Under the pieces are notes generated by a model. The model ran no database searches. It was not told the DNA's origin and saw only the letters and a program-made list of their open reading frames with translations. This document shows positions 1 through 6,053 of a stretch of 7,313 nucleotides of DNA, piece by piece (positions within the stretch are counted from its first letter, which is position 1; the number at the start of each line of letters is the position of its first letter). Position numbers and translations under genes: made by a program. Location of the stretch: positions 1 to 7,313 of the forward strand of contig JAQUSM010000048.1 in the NCBI GenBank assembly GCA_028715095.1, read 5' to 3'. Source of the DNA: Candidatus Omnitrophota bacterium. GTDB taxonomy: Bacteria > Omnitrophota > Gorgyraeia > Gygaellales > Profunditerraquicolaceae.

Positions 1-736
1 CCGGGGCCTCACCTTGCAATCTGGCTCCTGCAGTATAGCGGGTTGATTTGGTTGCTGTATTGCTTATACGTTGAGGCAAAAAATAGAACTCGACCTTGGG
101 TGAATTTTTGCTCTTCTGATACCCCCCGTATATCCCCATTATTTTCTCTTTATGCTGGATGTAATTAAAATTATTATCGTCGTATTTAACATCGGCCCCA
201 AAGAAAATATCGGCATATAGTTCCGACGGGTGGTAATGCAATACAGCCGCATCAAAAGAGCGGATCCTGTTAGACCAGGTTGGGGCGGCGATTAAACGGC
301 CGGCGCCATATTTAATCTCCTGCCTGCCTATTCTAAAATCAAGGGCAGAATCCAGCATATTATAGAAATCCAGGTAAGCTTGATGTAAATCAAAATTGTC
401 TTTCTGGTTTTTCACAGGCTTAAGCTGATATCCCCCCACCTGCGCATCAAGCCCTTCAATGAATACACCTATCTTATTCTTACCCTGGCTATTACTTAAA
501 GTTGCCCTGGCATTAACTATAACCCGGTTAAATAATAAGCTTCCATTATCCTTAGAGCTCTTATTAAAATCAAAATCGTGCTTGTATTCATAGCGGAAAC
601 GCTCGTCAACGCCGGCCTTAAATCCCCAATTGCCGATTGTAACCTTGCCGAATTCTTCCGCTGCCGCGGAAGAACGGAATGCAAAGAACCCTAAAACAAC
701 TAAATAAAATAATTTTTGCCACACAGGAGATTTCAT
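1..736 (-). CDS. Alginate-export-family outer-membrane beta-barrel protein, 3' end missing
   Basis: The N-terminal 245 residues are visible; the gene runs off the left edge. Residues 1-26 look like a Sec signal peptide: a basic/polar start, a hydrophobic core (LFYLVVLGFFAF), and a likely cut after SSAAA. The mature part has alternating amphipathic strands typical of a barrel (e.g. residues 40-50, 68-80, 88-95). Residues 135-163 carry the stretch I associate with the Alginate_exp family (PF13372): RIGRQEIKYGAGRLI, then W, N, R and FDA. Family members are outer-membrane channels of roughly 400-500 residues, so about half is missing. Substrate cannot be read from sequence; 'alginate' is only the family name. 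The ATG is preceded by AGGGA that overlaps the permease stop codon (TAGGGAAACAATG), so the two genes are 7 bp apart and probably translationally coupled. Confidence 0.8.
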   Translation of the reverse strand, partial: MKSPVWQKLFYLVVLGFFAFRSSAAAEEFGKVTIGNWGFKAGVDERFRYEYKHDFDFNKSSKDNGSLLFNRVIVNARATLSNSQGKNKIGVFIEGLDAQVGGYQLKPVKNQKDNFDLHQAYLDFYNMLDSALDFRIGRQEIKYGAGRLIAAPTWSNRIRSFDAAVLHYHPSELYADIFFGADVKYDDNNFNYIQHKEKIMGIYGGYQKSKNSPKVEFYFLPQRISNTATKSTRYTAGARLQGEAP

Positions 737-743
737 TGTTTCC

Positions 744-2090
744 CTACATTGCCTTAAGATAGACAAACCTTAAAATAAAAAGCGAAGCCAGTAAATAAAC
801 CAGCCAGGAAACTTCTTTCCCGCGGCCGCTTAATAATTTTAGCGCCGCGTAACTTACAAAACCCATGGCAATTCCGGTAGCGATGCTGAAAGTCAAAGGC
901 ATCATGAGTATTACTATAAAAGCCGGGATGGATTCGCTGTAATCATTCCAGTCTATTTTAGTTACGGAATGCAGCATCATGCTCCCGACGATAATCAAGG
1001 CCGGAGAGGTAACCGGATGGAGGACAAAACCATTGGCCGACTGGTAACCCCCTCCGATCATTTTTATTAACGGAAAAAAGAATAGCGCGCCTAAAAACGC
1101 TGCTCCCGTAATAACACTGGAAAGCCCCGAACGGCCGCCGCTGGCAATACCGGAAGCGCTCTCAATATAAGCGGTAATCGTAGGCGTGCCGCAAACCGCG
1201 CCCACGCAAGTGCCTACCGCATCTGTTAACATTGCCTTACCTGCGCGCGGAAGTTTTCCGTTCTTCATGAATCCAGCCATTTCCCCTACCCCTGCCAGGG
1301 TGCCGACCGTATCAAATAAATCCATAAACAGAAATATAAATATAATAGATACCAACCCCAGGTTTAAGGCCCCTTTTATATCCAGCTTCATAAATGTGGG
1401 CGCCATTGATGGAGGCATAGATACCACGCCCTGGAATTTAACCACACCCAAGAATATACCGGCCACAGCCGTAATTAACATCCCCCAAAGTATCGCTCCC
1501 CTGATCTTCTTAACCAGCAGCACGCCGGTTACTATCAAACCGAATACCGCCACTATTACCGGCGGGCTGATTATATCTCCCAAAGTAACCAATGTCGCAG
1601 GATGCCCCACAACAAATCCGGCGTCAATAAGCCCGACAAAAGCAATAAGCAGACCTATGCCGCAGGCGGTGGCGTATCTGATCGAGGCCGGGATGATATC
1701 AATAAGCTTCTGCCTGAACTTGGTTAAGGTTAAAATAACAAAAATTACGCCTTCGATAAAAACGCAGCCTAGCGCGGTCTGCCAGCTTATGCCCATCGTA
1801 AGGCATACTGTATAAGTGAAAAACGCGTTCTCCCCCATTCCGGCGGCAAGGGCTATCGGGTAATTGACATATAGCCCCATCATAATTGTTGCTGCAGCAG
1901 CGGAAACACAAGTCGCTATCATCGCGCTTCCAAAATCAATGCCTGTCTGGGAGATCATCGCCGGATTCACAAAAATAATATAGGCCATGGTCATAAAAGT
2001 AGTCAGGCCGGCAATTACTTCTGTGCGGATACAGGTATTTAATTCCTTGAGCTTGAAAAACTTTGCGATCTGATAACTAAGTTTAGGCAT
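744..2090 (-). CDS. NCS2-family purine (xanthine/guanine/hypoxanthine/adenine) permease, AzgA type
   Basis: A 448-residue polytopic inner-membrane protein, the usual length for the AzgA-like branch of NCS2 (COG2252), which imports nucleobases by proton symport. Family landmarks: the N-terminal FKLKELNT...RTEVIAGLTTFMTMAYI block (12-37); the GMGENAFFTYTV motif in the TM3 region (84-95); FMDLFDTVGTLAGV (255-268), whose acidic residues belong to the substrate/proton site in this fold; and ESASGIASGGRSGLSS (310-325). Many relatives have Leu where this has Glu87 (GMGLNAFF versus GMGENAFF). The exact base transported cannot be assigned. The start fits the family N-terminus, but no Shine-Dalgarno lies within 15 nt of the ATG: a hairpin with a U-run sits there instead (see 2091..2126). 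A strong promoter lies just upstream, and the outer-membrane barrel gene follows after 7 bp, so the two form an operon. Confidence 0.9.
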   Translation of the reverse strand: MPKLSYQIAKFFKLKELNTCIRTEVIAGLTTFMTMAYIIFVNPAMISQTGIDFGSAMIATCVSAAAATIMMGLYVNYPIALAAGMGENAFFTYTVCLTMGISWQTALGCVFIEGVIFVILTLTKFRQKLIDIIPASIRYATACGIGLLIAFVGLIDAGFVVGHPATLVTLGDIISPPVIVAVFGLIVTGVLLVKKIRGAILWGMLITAVAGIFLGVVKFQGVVSMPPSMAPTFMKLDIKGALNLGLVSIIFIFLFMDLFDTVGTLAGVGEMAGFMKNGKLPRAGKAMLTDAVGTCVGAVCGTPTITAYIESASGIASGGRSGLSSVITGAAFLGALFFFPLIKMIGGGYQSANGFVLHPVTSPALIIVGSMMLHSVTKIDWNDYSESIPAFIVILMMPLTFSIATGIAMGFVSYAALKLLSGRGKEVSWLVYLLASLFILRFVYLKAM

Positions 2091-2126
2091 AATAATAAAA
2101 AAACCAGGCTCTCTGTATCCTGGTTT
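2091..2126 (-). terminator. Terminator-like hairpin in the permease leader
   Basis: On the minus strand AAACCAGG (2126-2119) and CCTGGTTT (2108-2101) form a perfect 8-bp stem with a 10-nt loop, followed by TTTTATTATT that runs directly into the permease ATG. It could terminate the upstream nitronate monooxygenase message. It also lies about 11 nt downstream of the predicted +1 of the permease promoter, so it would act on the permease transcript as an attenuator. Alternatively it is a translation-initiation structure: AAGGA (2130-2126) lies at its 5' foot and the start codon 10 nt after its 3' foot. Confidence 0.7.
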
Positions 2127-2143
2127 CCTTAGTAATTTTTCTT

Positions 2144-2173
2144 ATTGTACTTCCACAATGGCGTTTTTGTCAA
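2144..2173 (-). promoter_or_regulatory. Sigma-70 promoter of the permease/barrel operon
   Basis: On the minus strand a perfect -35 box TTGACA (2173-2168), an 18-nt spacer and a -10 box TACAAT (2149-2144, one mismatch). The predicted +1 is near 2137, which gives a leader of about 47 nt. The whole promoter lies between the nitronate monooxygenase stop and the leader hairpin. Confidence 0.75.
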
Positions 2174-2187
2174 TGACTGATTCTGCA

Positions 2188-3333
2188 TCACAACAAAGCT
2201 GGATGGGCAGCAGCCAGGCTGGGAGGAAATTCTGTAGCAGATTGCAAAGAAGGAGCGTTTAAACAAGCTTCTGTTTCCATAACAAGTTCAGAGATCAAAT
2301 CTTTAACTGAAACTATCTTATTGATCCGGTAAGCATTACTGCCGCACATGGCAAATCCCTTATCCAATTCCCCTCTGTAAGCATTCAACAGGGCCTTGGC
2401 AATGCAATAATTAACTTTCTTGGTATCGCAAGTATACAAACATTTATATTCACAACCAAAAGCTACATGCTCCCCCTCAGTAACCTTCTTAACAAATTCA
2501 TTGCGGATAACCCTCCCCGGCATTCCCACCGGGCTCTGGATAACCACAATATCCTCTTTTTTGGCTAAGATATATGCCTCTTTATATTTCAGAGATACAT
2601 CGCATTCATGCGTACAAACAAAACGCGTAGCCATCTGTACACCGCTGGCGCCTAAACGCATAACCCTGGCAATATCTTTACCGTCAAATATCCCTCCTGC
2701 GGCAATCACAGGAATACGTGATTTGTCATTCTCAAAAGAGCGAGCAACCGCTAATACCTCACTCAAGATTCCATCTAAAGAAAAATTCTCTGTATCGGCA
2801 AGCTCGGCCAAACTATACCCCAGATGCCCTCCGGCAAGCGGGCCTTCGACAACAATAGCATCAGGCAGGCGATTATATCTTCTAGACCAAGTACTGCAAA
2901 TAATCTTTGCTGCCCGGGCGCTTGAAACAATCGGGACAAGCCTGGTCTGGCTATTCTTAATCAAAGCCGGCAAACGTAACGGCAGGCCGGCACCGGAAAT
3001 AATCACATCCACGGATTCAGCCTGAGCCGCCTCTACCAACTCATCATAGTTGGTAAGAACACACATAATATTTACGCCGAACGGGTTTTTGGTCATACCC
3101 CTGGTTTGGCGGATGATATTTGTCAGTTCCGCACGCGAACGCATCTTATAATCACGTTTCTCTTCACCGCATTCCTCTCCCAGCCCCACCGCGGCAATCA
3201 CTCCAAGGGCCCCTTCGTTGGATACTGCCGAAGCCAATGAAGATGAAGAGACGCGCACCCCCATACCGCCCTGGATAATCGGCAGCCCTATTCTTAAATT
3301 ACCTAATGATAAACCTTTAAATTCAATTTTCAT
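2188..3333 (-). CDS. Nitronate monooxygenase / 2-nitropropane dioxygenase family flavoprotein
   Basis: A 381-residue cytoplasmic FMN-dependent TIM-barrel protein. Visible landmarks: PIIQGGMGVRVSSSSLASAVS (18-38) at the first strand, NPFGVNIM (83-90), ISGAG (112-116), PIVSSARAAK (134-143), VVEGPLAGGHLG (161-172) with His170 at the position of the catalytic histidine, IPVIAAGGIFDGKDI (207-221) as the phosphate-binding strand, and GASGVQMATRF (228-238). The family oxidises alkyl nitronates, but many members are named only by homology and some are enoyl-ACP reductases (FabK-like), so the substrate is unknown. The C-terminal part holds four closely spaced cysteines (294, 298, 302, 310). The start is supported by GGAAGG seven bases before the ATG. 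The gene appears to be transcribed alone, with its own promoter and hairpin leader and a terminator-like hairpin downstream. Confidence 0.85.
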   Translation of the reverse strand: MKIEFKGLSLGNLRIGLPIIQGGMGVRVSSSSLASAVSNEGALGVIAAVGLGEECGEEKRDYKMRSRAELTNIIRQTRGMTKNPFGVNIMCVLTNYDELVEAAQAESVDVIISGAGLPLRLPALIKNSQTRLVPIVSSARAAKIICSTWSRRYNRLPDAIVVEGPLAGGHLGYSLAELADTENFSLDGILSEVLAVARSFENDKSRIPVIAAGGIFDGKDIARVMRLGASGVQMATRFVCTHECDVSLKYKEAYILAKKEDIVVIQSPVGMPGRVIRNEFVKKVTEGEHVAFGCEYKCLYTCDTKKVNYCIAKALLNAYRGELDKGFAMCGSNAYRINKIVSVKDLISELVMETEACLNAPSLQSATEFPPSLAAAHPALL

Positions 3334-3372
3334 AAGATTACCTTCCGTTTTCTGCGCTCAATCTGATCTAAC

Positions 3373-3412
3373 AAAAAAGCCATAAAGGTTAATTTTCCTG
3401 CCCTTTACGGCT
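3373..3412 (-). terminator. Intrinsic terminator-like hairpin upstream of the nitronate monooxygenase gene
   Basis: On the minus strand AGCCGTAAAGG (3412-3402) pairs with CCTTTATGGCT (3388-3378) in an 11-bp stem containing one G-U pair, with a 13-nt loop, followed by TTTTT (3377-3373). The wobble pair works only in minus-strand RNA. It would end the PAS/peptidase message. It also lies inside the leader of the next gene, downstream of that gene's promoter, so an attenuator role is possible. Confidence 0.75.
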
Positions 3413-3449
3413 GTCAGTTTACTAAACTTTATATTTTATATGTTTATCT

Positions 3450-3477
3450 ATTATACCATTTAATCCGTTTTCCTCAA
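3450..3477 (-). promoter_or_regulatory. Extended -10 promoter of the nitronate monooxygenase gene
   Basis: On the minus strand TTGAGG (3477-3472), a 16-nt spacer, and a perfect TATAAT (3455-3450) preceded by TGG (3458-3456), giving an extended -10 (TGnTATAAT). The predicted +1 is near 3443, with a leader of about 110 nt. That leader contains a 6-bp inverted repeat (AGTTTA-G-TAAACT, 3428-3416) and the terminator-like hairpin at 3373..3412. Confidence 0.7.
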
Positions 3478-3499
3478 TCTTTTAATTTTAATTCAAATT

Positions 3500-4201
3500 T
3501 TATTTCAGGACTTTCTCGAAATGCTGGTAATCCTTCAAAGATTTCCAGTTCCCTCCCCAGGTCCATCCCAGGCGCAGGAAAGTTTGCACAACAGGTGAAT
3601 CAAGGCTAAGCGTTCCCGGTTTGCTTGTATCGTATACCGCACCGGCAGGCAGCACGATATCTCCTTTAATATAAGGATTTTGAACTGGGTTAATATCAAT
3701 AGCAAAACCATAAGCATGTTTAGAAAGAGATTTTCCTCCGGTTACTAATCTATAATTGAAAGCGGAGGTATTATTTGCCAACATGGAAAGATCATCCTCG
3801 TTCCATTTTCCATTCTTAAAAAAACGGTCATGGGAAATGGGAATAACCGAAGTGACAGGGAACCTGCACTCAAAAGCAACCCGGAATACTTCCAGGATAT
3901 CCCCGACAAGCCTTTCTTCTATAACAAGCTGGCCCTTGTGAATCTTGCCGTCAAATGAATAATACAGCAAATCTACAATCCTCTGTCTCTTTTTAAACTC
4001 AGGAGGCGCTTCTTTTCTCAAGGCATCAGACAATGACATATTACTATCAATAATCGGATTCTGCAGGGTCCCGGGCAGGAATTGCTCAAGCTGGACAGCT
4101 GGCGCTGTTACTGTGCCGCTTATCCTTGCGGCGCATGCGGACAAAACTGTAATTAAAAATAAACTAAATAAAAATAAATATTTTTTTCCGCTGTTTAACA
4201 T
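3500..4201 (-). CDS. Lipoprotein with M15-family peptidase domain (D-Ala-D-Ala carboxypeptidase / VanY-like)
   Basis: 233 residues. Residues 1-22 form a lipoprotein signal peptide (KK, hydrophobic core, then lipobox LSAC), with Cys23 as the predicted lipidated residue, so the protein should be membrane-anchored and face the periplasm. The C-terminal half carries the M15 zinc peptidase pattern: SLSKHAYGFAIDIN with His162 and Asp169 as zinc ligands, and DYQHFE with Asp224 as likely catalytic acid and His227 as third zinc ligand. This is the M15 arrangement (H-x6-D ... D/E-x2-H), so the domain looks intact. The likely role is trimming peptidoglycan stem peptides; carboxypeptidase versus endopeptidase activity cannot be settled. 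The ATG overlaps the PAS gene's stop as TAATG and has no Shine-Dalgarno of its own, which suggests translational coupling to the sensor. Confidence 0.82.
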   Translation of the reverse strand: MLNSGKKYLFLFSLFLITVLSACAARISGTVTAPAVQLEQFLPGTLQNPIIDSNMSLSDALRKEAPPEFKKRQRIVDLLYYSFDGKIHKGQLVIEERLVGDILEVFRVAFECRFPVTSVIPISHDRFFKNGKWNEDDLSMLANNTSAFNYRLVTGGKSLSKHAYGFAIDINPVQNPYIKGDIVLPAGAVYDTSKPGTLSLDSPVVQTFLRLGWTWGGNWKSLKDYQHFEKVLK

Positions 4202-4812
4202 TATGGCTGGGCTTTGTTTTCCTTACTGATATTCCGCGCTATGTGCACAAATTCAACAATCTCGCCTTTTTTATCTTTAATCGGATAAGCGCTGACCTCT
4301 GATAAAAACTCCCCATTAGGCCCGTAATGGGTATGTATTTCCTTAATAGGAACCCCGGCCTCCAAGACCTTAAAAACAGGGCAGGTATCGTGAGGCGCCC
4401 GGCATGGGGATTGCAAGTTGTGAGTAACCGCGTAACAATAATTCCCTGCCAACTCCTTCATTGTGCAGCCAAATTGCTCTAAAAATGTTTTATTTGCCCA
4501 GAGTATTTTAAAATCTTTGGAAACAAGCATAATCTGCTCGGTGATCCCGTTGACAATATTTTCCAGGAATTGCTTTGTTATATATAATTCAGACTCAATT
4601 TTCTTGCGCTCTTCAATCTCGCCGCGGAGCTGCTTATTAATAATCCGTTCCGCCGATATCCGGCATTCAACCCGCTCCTCAAGATTCCTGATACATTCTT
4701 TCAATTCCTTATCTTTAGTTCCCAGGCGCAATTCCAGCTTCTTGCATTCTTCTAAATGTTTCTGCAAAGAGTTGATTTCGCTGATCAGTTGTTTTTTTGT
4801 GCGGATAGGCAT
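4201..4812 (-). CDS. Coiled-coil plus PAS-domain sensor protein without an output domain
   Basis: 203 residues, with no transmembrane segment and no kinase, cyclase or HTH domain. Residues about 8-80 are charged, heptad-like and probably a coiled coil (EINSLQKHLEECKKLELRL, later IEERKKIESELY). Residues about 82-198 form a PAS fold: ENIVNGITEQIMLVSKDFKILWANKTFLEQFG, a middle part, then SEVSAYPIKDKKGEIVEFVHIARNIS. The middle contains CYAVTHNLQSPC and CPVFKVLEAG (Cys126, His131, Cys137, Cys144). I recognise this Cys/His variant from PAS domains of sensor kinases in anaerobic proteobacteria; its ligand is not known to me. AGGA lies about 10 nt before the ATG, a weak ribosome binding site. Promoter at 4843..4871. 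The protein is translationally coupled to the downstream peptidase lipoprotein, so it may regulate or report on it through protein contacts. Confidence 0.8.
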   Translation of the reverse strand: MPIRTKKQLISEINSLQKHLEECKKLELRLGTKDKELKECIRNLEERVECRISAERIINKQLRGEIEERKKIESELYITKQFLENIVNGITEQIMLVSKDFKILWANKTFLEQFGCTMKELAGNYCYAVTHNLQSPCRAPHDTCPVFKVLEAGVPIKEIHTHYGPNGEFLSEVSAYPIKDKKGEIVEFVHIARNISKENKAQP

Positions 4813-4880
4813 GGAGAATTAATCCTGAATTTATTCAATGTCATTATACTCAAGAAACTACGGCAACGCAACCTATTTGG
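4801..4880. repeat. Dispersed promoter-containing repeat, copy 1
   Basis: Aligns with 6185..6265 in the same orientation with a single 1-nt indel and roughly three-quarters identity by eye. A block of 21 identical bases lies at 4836-4856 (copy 2: 6220-6240). It covers the promoter, leader and first four codons of the PAS gene. Confidence 0.8.
4843..4871 (-). promoter_or_regulatory. Promoter of the PAS/peptidase unit
   Basis: On the minus strand TTGCGT (4871-4866), a 17-nt spacer, and perfect TATAAT (4848-4843). The predicted +1 is near 4836, leaving a leader of about 24 nt. The -35 is weak, but the same hexamer position, spacing and -10 are kept in the second copy of the repeat. Confidence 0.65.
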
Positions 4881-4903
4881 CACACCTGTCTTAATTGCAA
4901 TCC

Positions 4904-5269
4904 TTAATGACAACCATGCTGGGTACAGGCATTCTGGACGGTTATCTCCTCAAGCCCGCCTTTGGTAAACTGATTTACAATATCTGCAACTGTTCCCGGG
5001 ATAGCCCGATAAGCTTTAATCCCGCCCTGATTAAGCCCTTGAACCGCCCTAGCCCCCATCCCACCGGTTACCACAGCATCAATCGATTTCCCCATCAATG
5101 CATTCATGGGTTGACACATGCCATGCGCATGATGTTGATTGGCATTGTTAATGATCTCAATGGAATCTTTCTCTGTATCTACGATGGTAAAATATGGCGC
5201 ACTGCCAAAATGACCATAAACCTTTGCGTTCTTACCTTCATTTGTTTCTGTAGGAATACATAATTTCAT
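4904..5269 (-). CDS. NifX / orange-protein-like (dinitrogenase Fe-Mo cofactor biosynthesis family) protein
   Basis: 121 residues from the ATG at 5269, chosen because GGGGAGGT lies 5 nt upstream and the product begins MKLCIPTE as expected; an in-frame TTG at 5308 would add 13 unrelated residues. Family PF02579 landmarks: the N-terminal strand MKLCIPT, VYGHFGSAPYFTIVD (17-31), the His-rich NNANQHHAHGMCQPM, VVTGGMGARA with the glycine turn, and a C-terminal CTQHGCH tail. Stand-alone members bind metal-sulfur clusters (the Mo-Cu orange protein of Desulfovibrio and MTH1175 are relatives); cytoplasmic. No nitrogenase genes are present, so a nitrogen-fixation role is not implied. It is third in the operon after DUF134 and the C_GCAxxG_C_C gene, 87 bp downstream of the latter. 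The partner Mrp/NBP35-type ATPases often seen with such genes are not in this window. Confidence 0.87.
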   Translation of the reverse strand: MKLCIPTETNEGKNAKVYGHFGSAPYFTIVDTEKDSIEIINNANQHHAHGMCQPMNALMGKSIDAVVTGGMGARAVQGLNQGGIKAYRAIPGTVADIVNQFTKGGLEEITVQNACTQHGCH

Positions 5270-5334
5270 TTTACCTCCCCTTTCTTGGTTATAATAACAG
5301 CCTGGCAAATATCATTATAAACCTTAATTGGCAT
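5266..5334 (-). CDS. Possible 22-residue small ORF overlapping the NifX-like start
   Basis: In the 87-bp gap between the C_GCAxxG_C_C gene and the NifX-like gene, an ATG at 5334 opens a 22-codon frame whose product begins MPIKVYNDICQAVII and ends in a lysine-rich tail. Its TGA overlaps the next ATG as ATGA, an arrangement typical of coupling. No convincing Shine-Dalgarno precedes it. It could be chance, or the remnant of a longer gene. Confidence 0.2.
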   Translation of the reverse strand: MPIKVYNDICQAVIITKKGEVK

Positions 5335-5356
5335 CCCATGTTTCTGCTTAAAGAGG

Positions 5357-5704
5357 TTAAATCTTTTCAAGAAAATCCGCAGCCTTTTCAACACACCCCA
5401 AGCAGGAAAGTTTACGCTGGCTGCGGATCTCTTTGCATTTAAGAGAACCGGCGGCACTAATAAAGTCCTGCTCAAGCTGATTAATCTTAAGATGGTTTTT
5501 CTTTGAGGATAAATGCCAGGCGGCATGGTACGCTCCACACCTGCCTTCCGGGGCCTTACCGCCGCCAAAATTAACAAACGCATCAATTTCCTCTATTGGA
5601 ACGTTAAAATTATCATGGTATGCCTTGACCACCGACTGAGCGCAGTTAAGCTTTACATGCCCATTCTTGCCTAAAAAATGGTTTCTTGCTTTTTCTTTAC
5701 GCAT
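5357..5704 (-). CDS. C_GCAxxG_C_C family putative redox-active protein
   Basis: 115 residues, soluble. Five cysteines fit the family named for its pattern (PF09719): Cys21 in NCAQSVV, Cys56 in GGGKAPEGRCGAYHAA, Cys90 in SLKC, and Cys101/Cys104 in SCLGCVEKAADFLE. The central motif reads GRCGAYHAA rather than the textbook GCAxxG, so it is a variant with the cysteine kept. The family is predicted to be redox-active or cluster-binding; no reaction is established that I know of. AAGGA lies eight bases before the ATG. The start overlaps the end of the DUF134 gene by 8 bp (ATGCGTAA), indicating co-translation. Co-occurrence with DUF134 and NifX-like proteins is common in anaerobes and supports a shared metal or redox function. 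Confidence 0.85.
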   Translation of the reverse strand: MRKEKARNHFLGKNGHVKLNCAQSVVKAYHDNFNVPIEEIDAFVNFGGGKAPEGRCGAYHAAWHLSSKKNHLKINQLEQDFISAAGSLKCKEIRSQRKLSCLGCVEKAADFLEKI

Positions 5705-6047
5705 GTTTTCTTCCTTTTTGTTTTTTTACATTCGAAACCGTGTATGCTCCTCCGCCTATACGTATAGCCTTGCCGCAAAGAATTGCCTCGGCTGTTTTTT
5801 TACGGGCAGATTCAATGATATTGCCGAAGGTTTGGCGAGAAATTCTCATTTTCTTTGCCGCGTCAGCCTGATACATGCCCTGGCGGTCCGCAAAACATAA
5901 TGCCTCGCACTCATCAACAGTCAGGACAACCTCTTCAAGCGAAATCAAAGGTATCCCCCGAGGTTTAAAATACTTCACCCTAGGCTCCCCCCTGACACAA
6001 CGGCATTTTCTTGGCCTGCCCCGGCTTGTCTTGCTATTTCCTAGCAT
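5697..6047 (-). CDS. DUF134 (UPF0251) family putative DNA-binding regulator
   Basis: 116 residues from the ATG at 6047. Landmarks of PF02001: the N-terminal basic GRPRKCR motif (10-16), EEVVLTVDECEALCFAD (38-54), and a sigma-70 region-4-like helix-turn-helix, about residues 57-90 (MYQADAAKKMRISRQTFGNIIESARKKTAEAI), then GKAIRIGGG. The C-terminal tail is basic. Such proteins commonly sit beside NifX-like and redox genes and are presumed to regulate them; direct evidence is scarce. A TTG start at 6101 is possible in frame, but the -35 and -10 boxes lie inside that extension, so the ATG at 6047 is preferred. That ATG coincides with the predicted +1, giving a leaderless message. GTCAA/TTGAC repeats at the -35 may be an autoregulatory operator. 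Confidence 0.85.
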   Translation of the reverse strand: MLGNSKTSRGRPRKCRCVRGEPRVKYFKPRGIPLISLEEVVLTVDECEALCFADRQGMYQADAAKKMRISRQTFGNIIESARKKTAEAILCGKAIRIGGGAYTVSNVKKQKGRKHA

Positions 6048-6053
6048 ATGCCA

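Noticed and set aside
1186..1815. Plus-strand open frame of 209 codons opposite the permease
   Set aside because: The protein is proline/threonine-rich with no family resemblance and lies wholly opposite a well-supported permease gene.
2091..2187. Purine or preQ1 riboswitch before the permease
   Set aside because: The leader contains ACTAAGGA reminiscent of a preQ1 tail, but no matching upstream stem-loop, and there is no room for a purine aptamer between the predicted +1 and the hairpin.
2420..3025. Plus-strand open frame of 201 codons opposite the flavoprotein gene
   Set aside because: No recognisable motifs; explained as the antisense shadow of the nitronate monooxygenase-family gene.
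5270..5308. Longer NifX-like start at a TTG codon
   Set aside because: A strong GGGGAGGT lies just before the ATG at 5269, which gives the standard family N-terminus.
5335..5586. Upstream part of a minus-strand frame overlapping the C_GCAxxG_C_C gene
   Set aside because: The family gene in the other frame has all expected cysteines and a Shine-Dalgarno; only the last 22 codons outside it are kept as a weak candidate.
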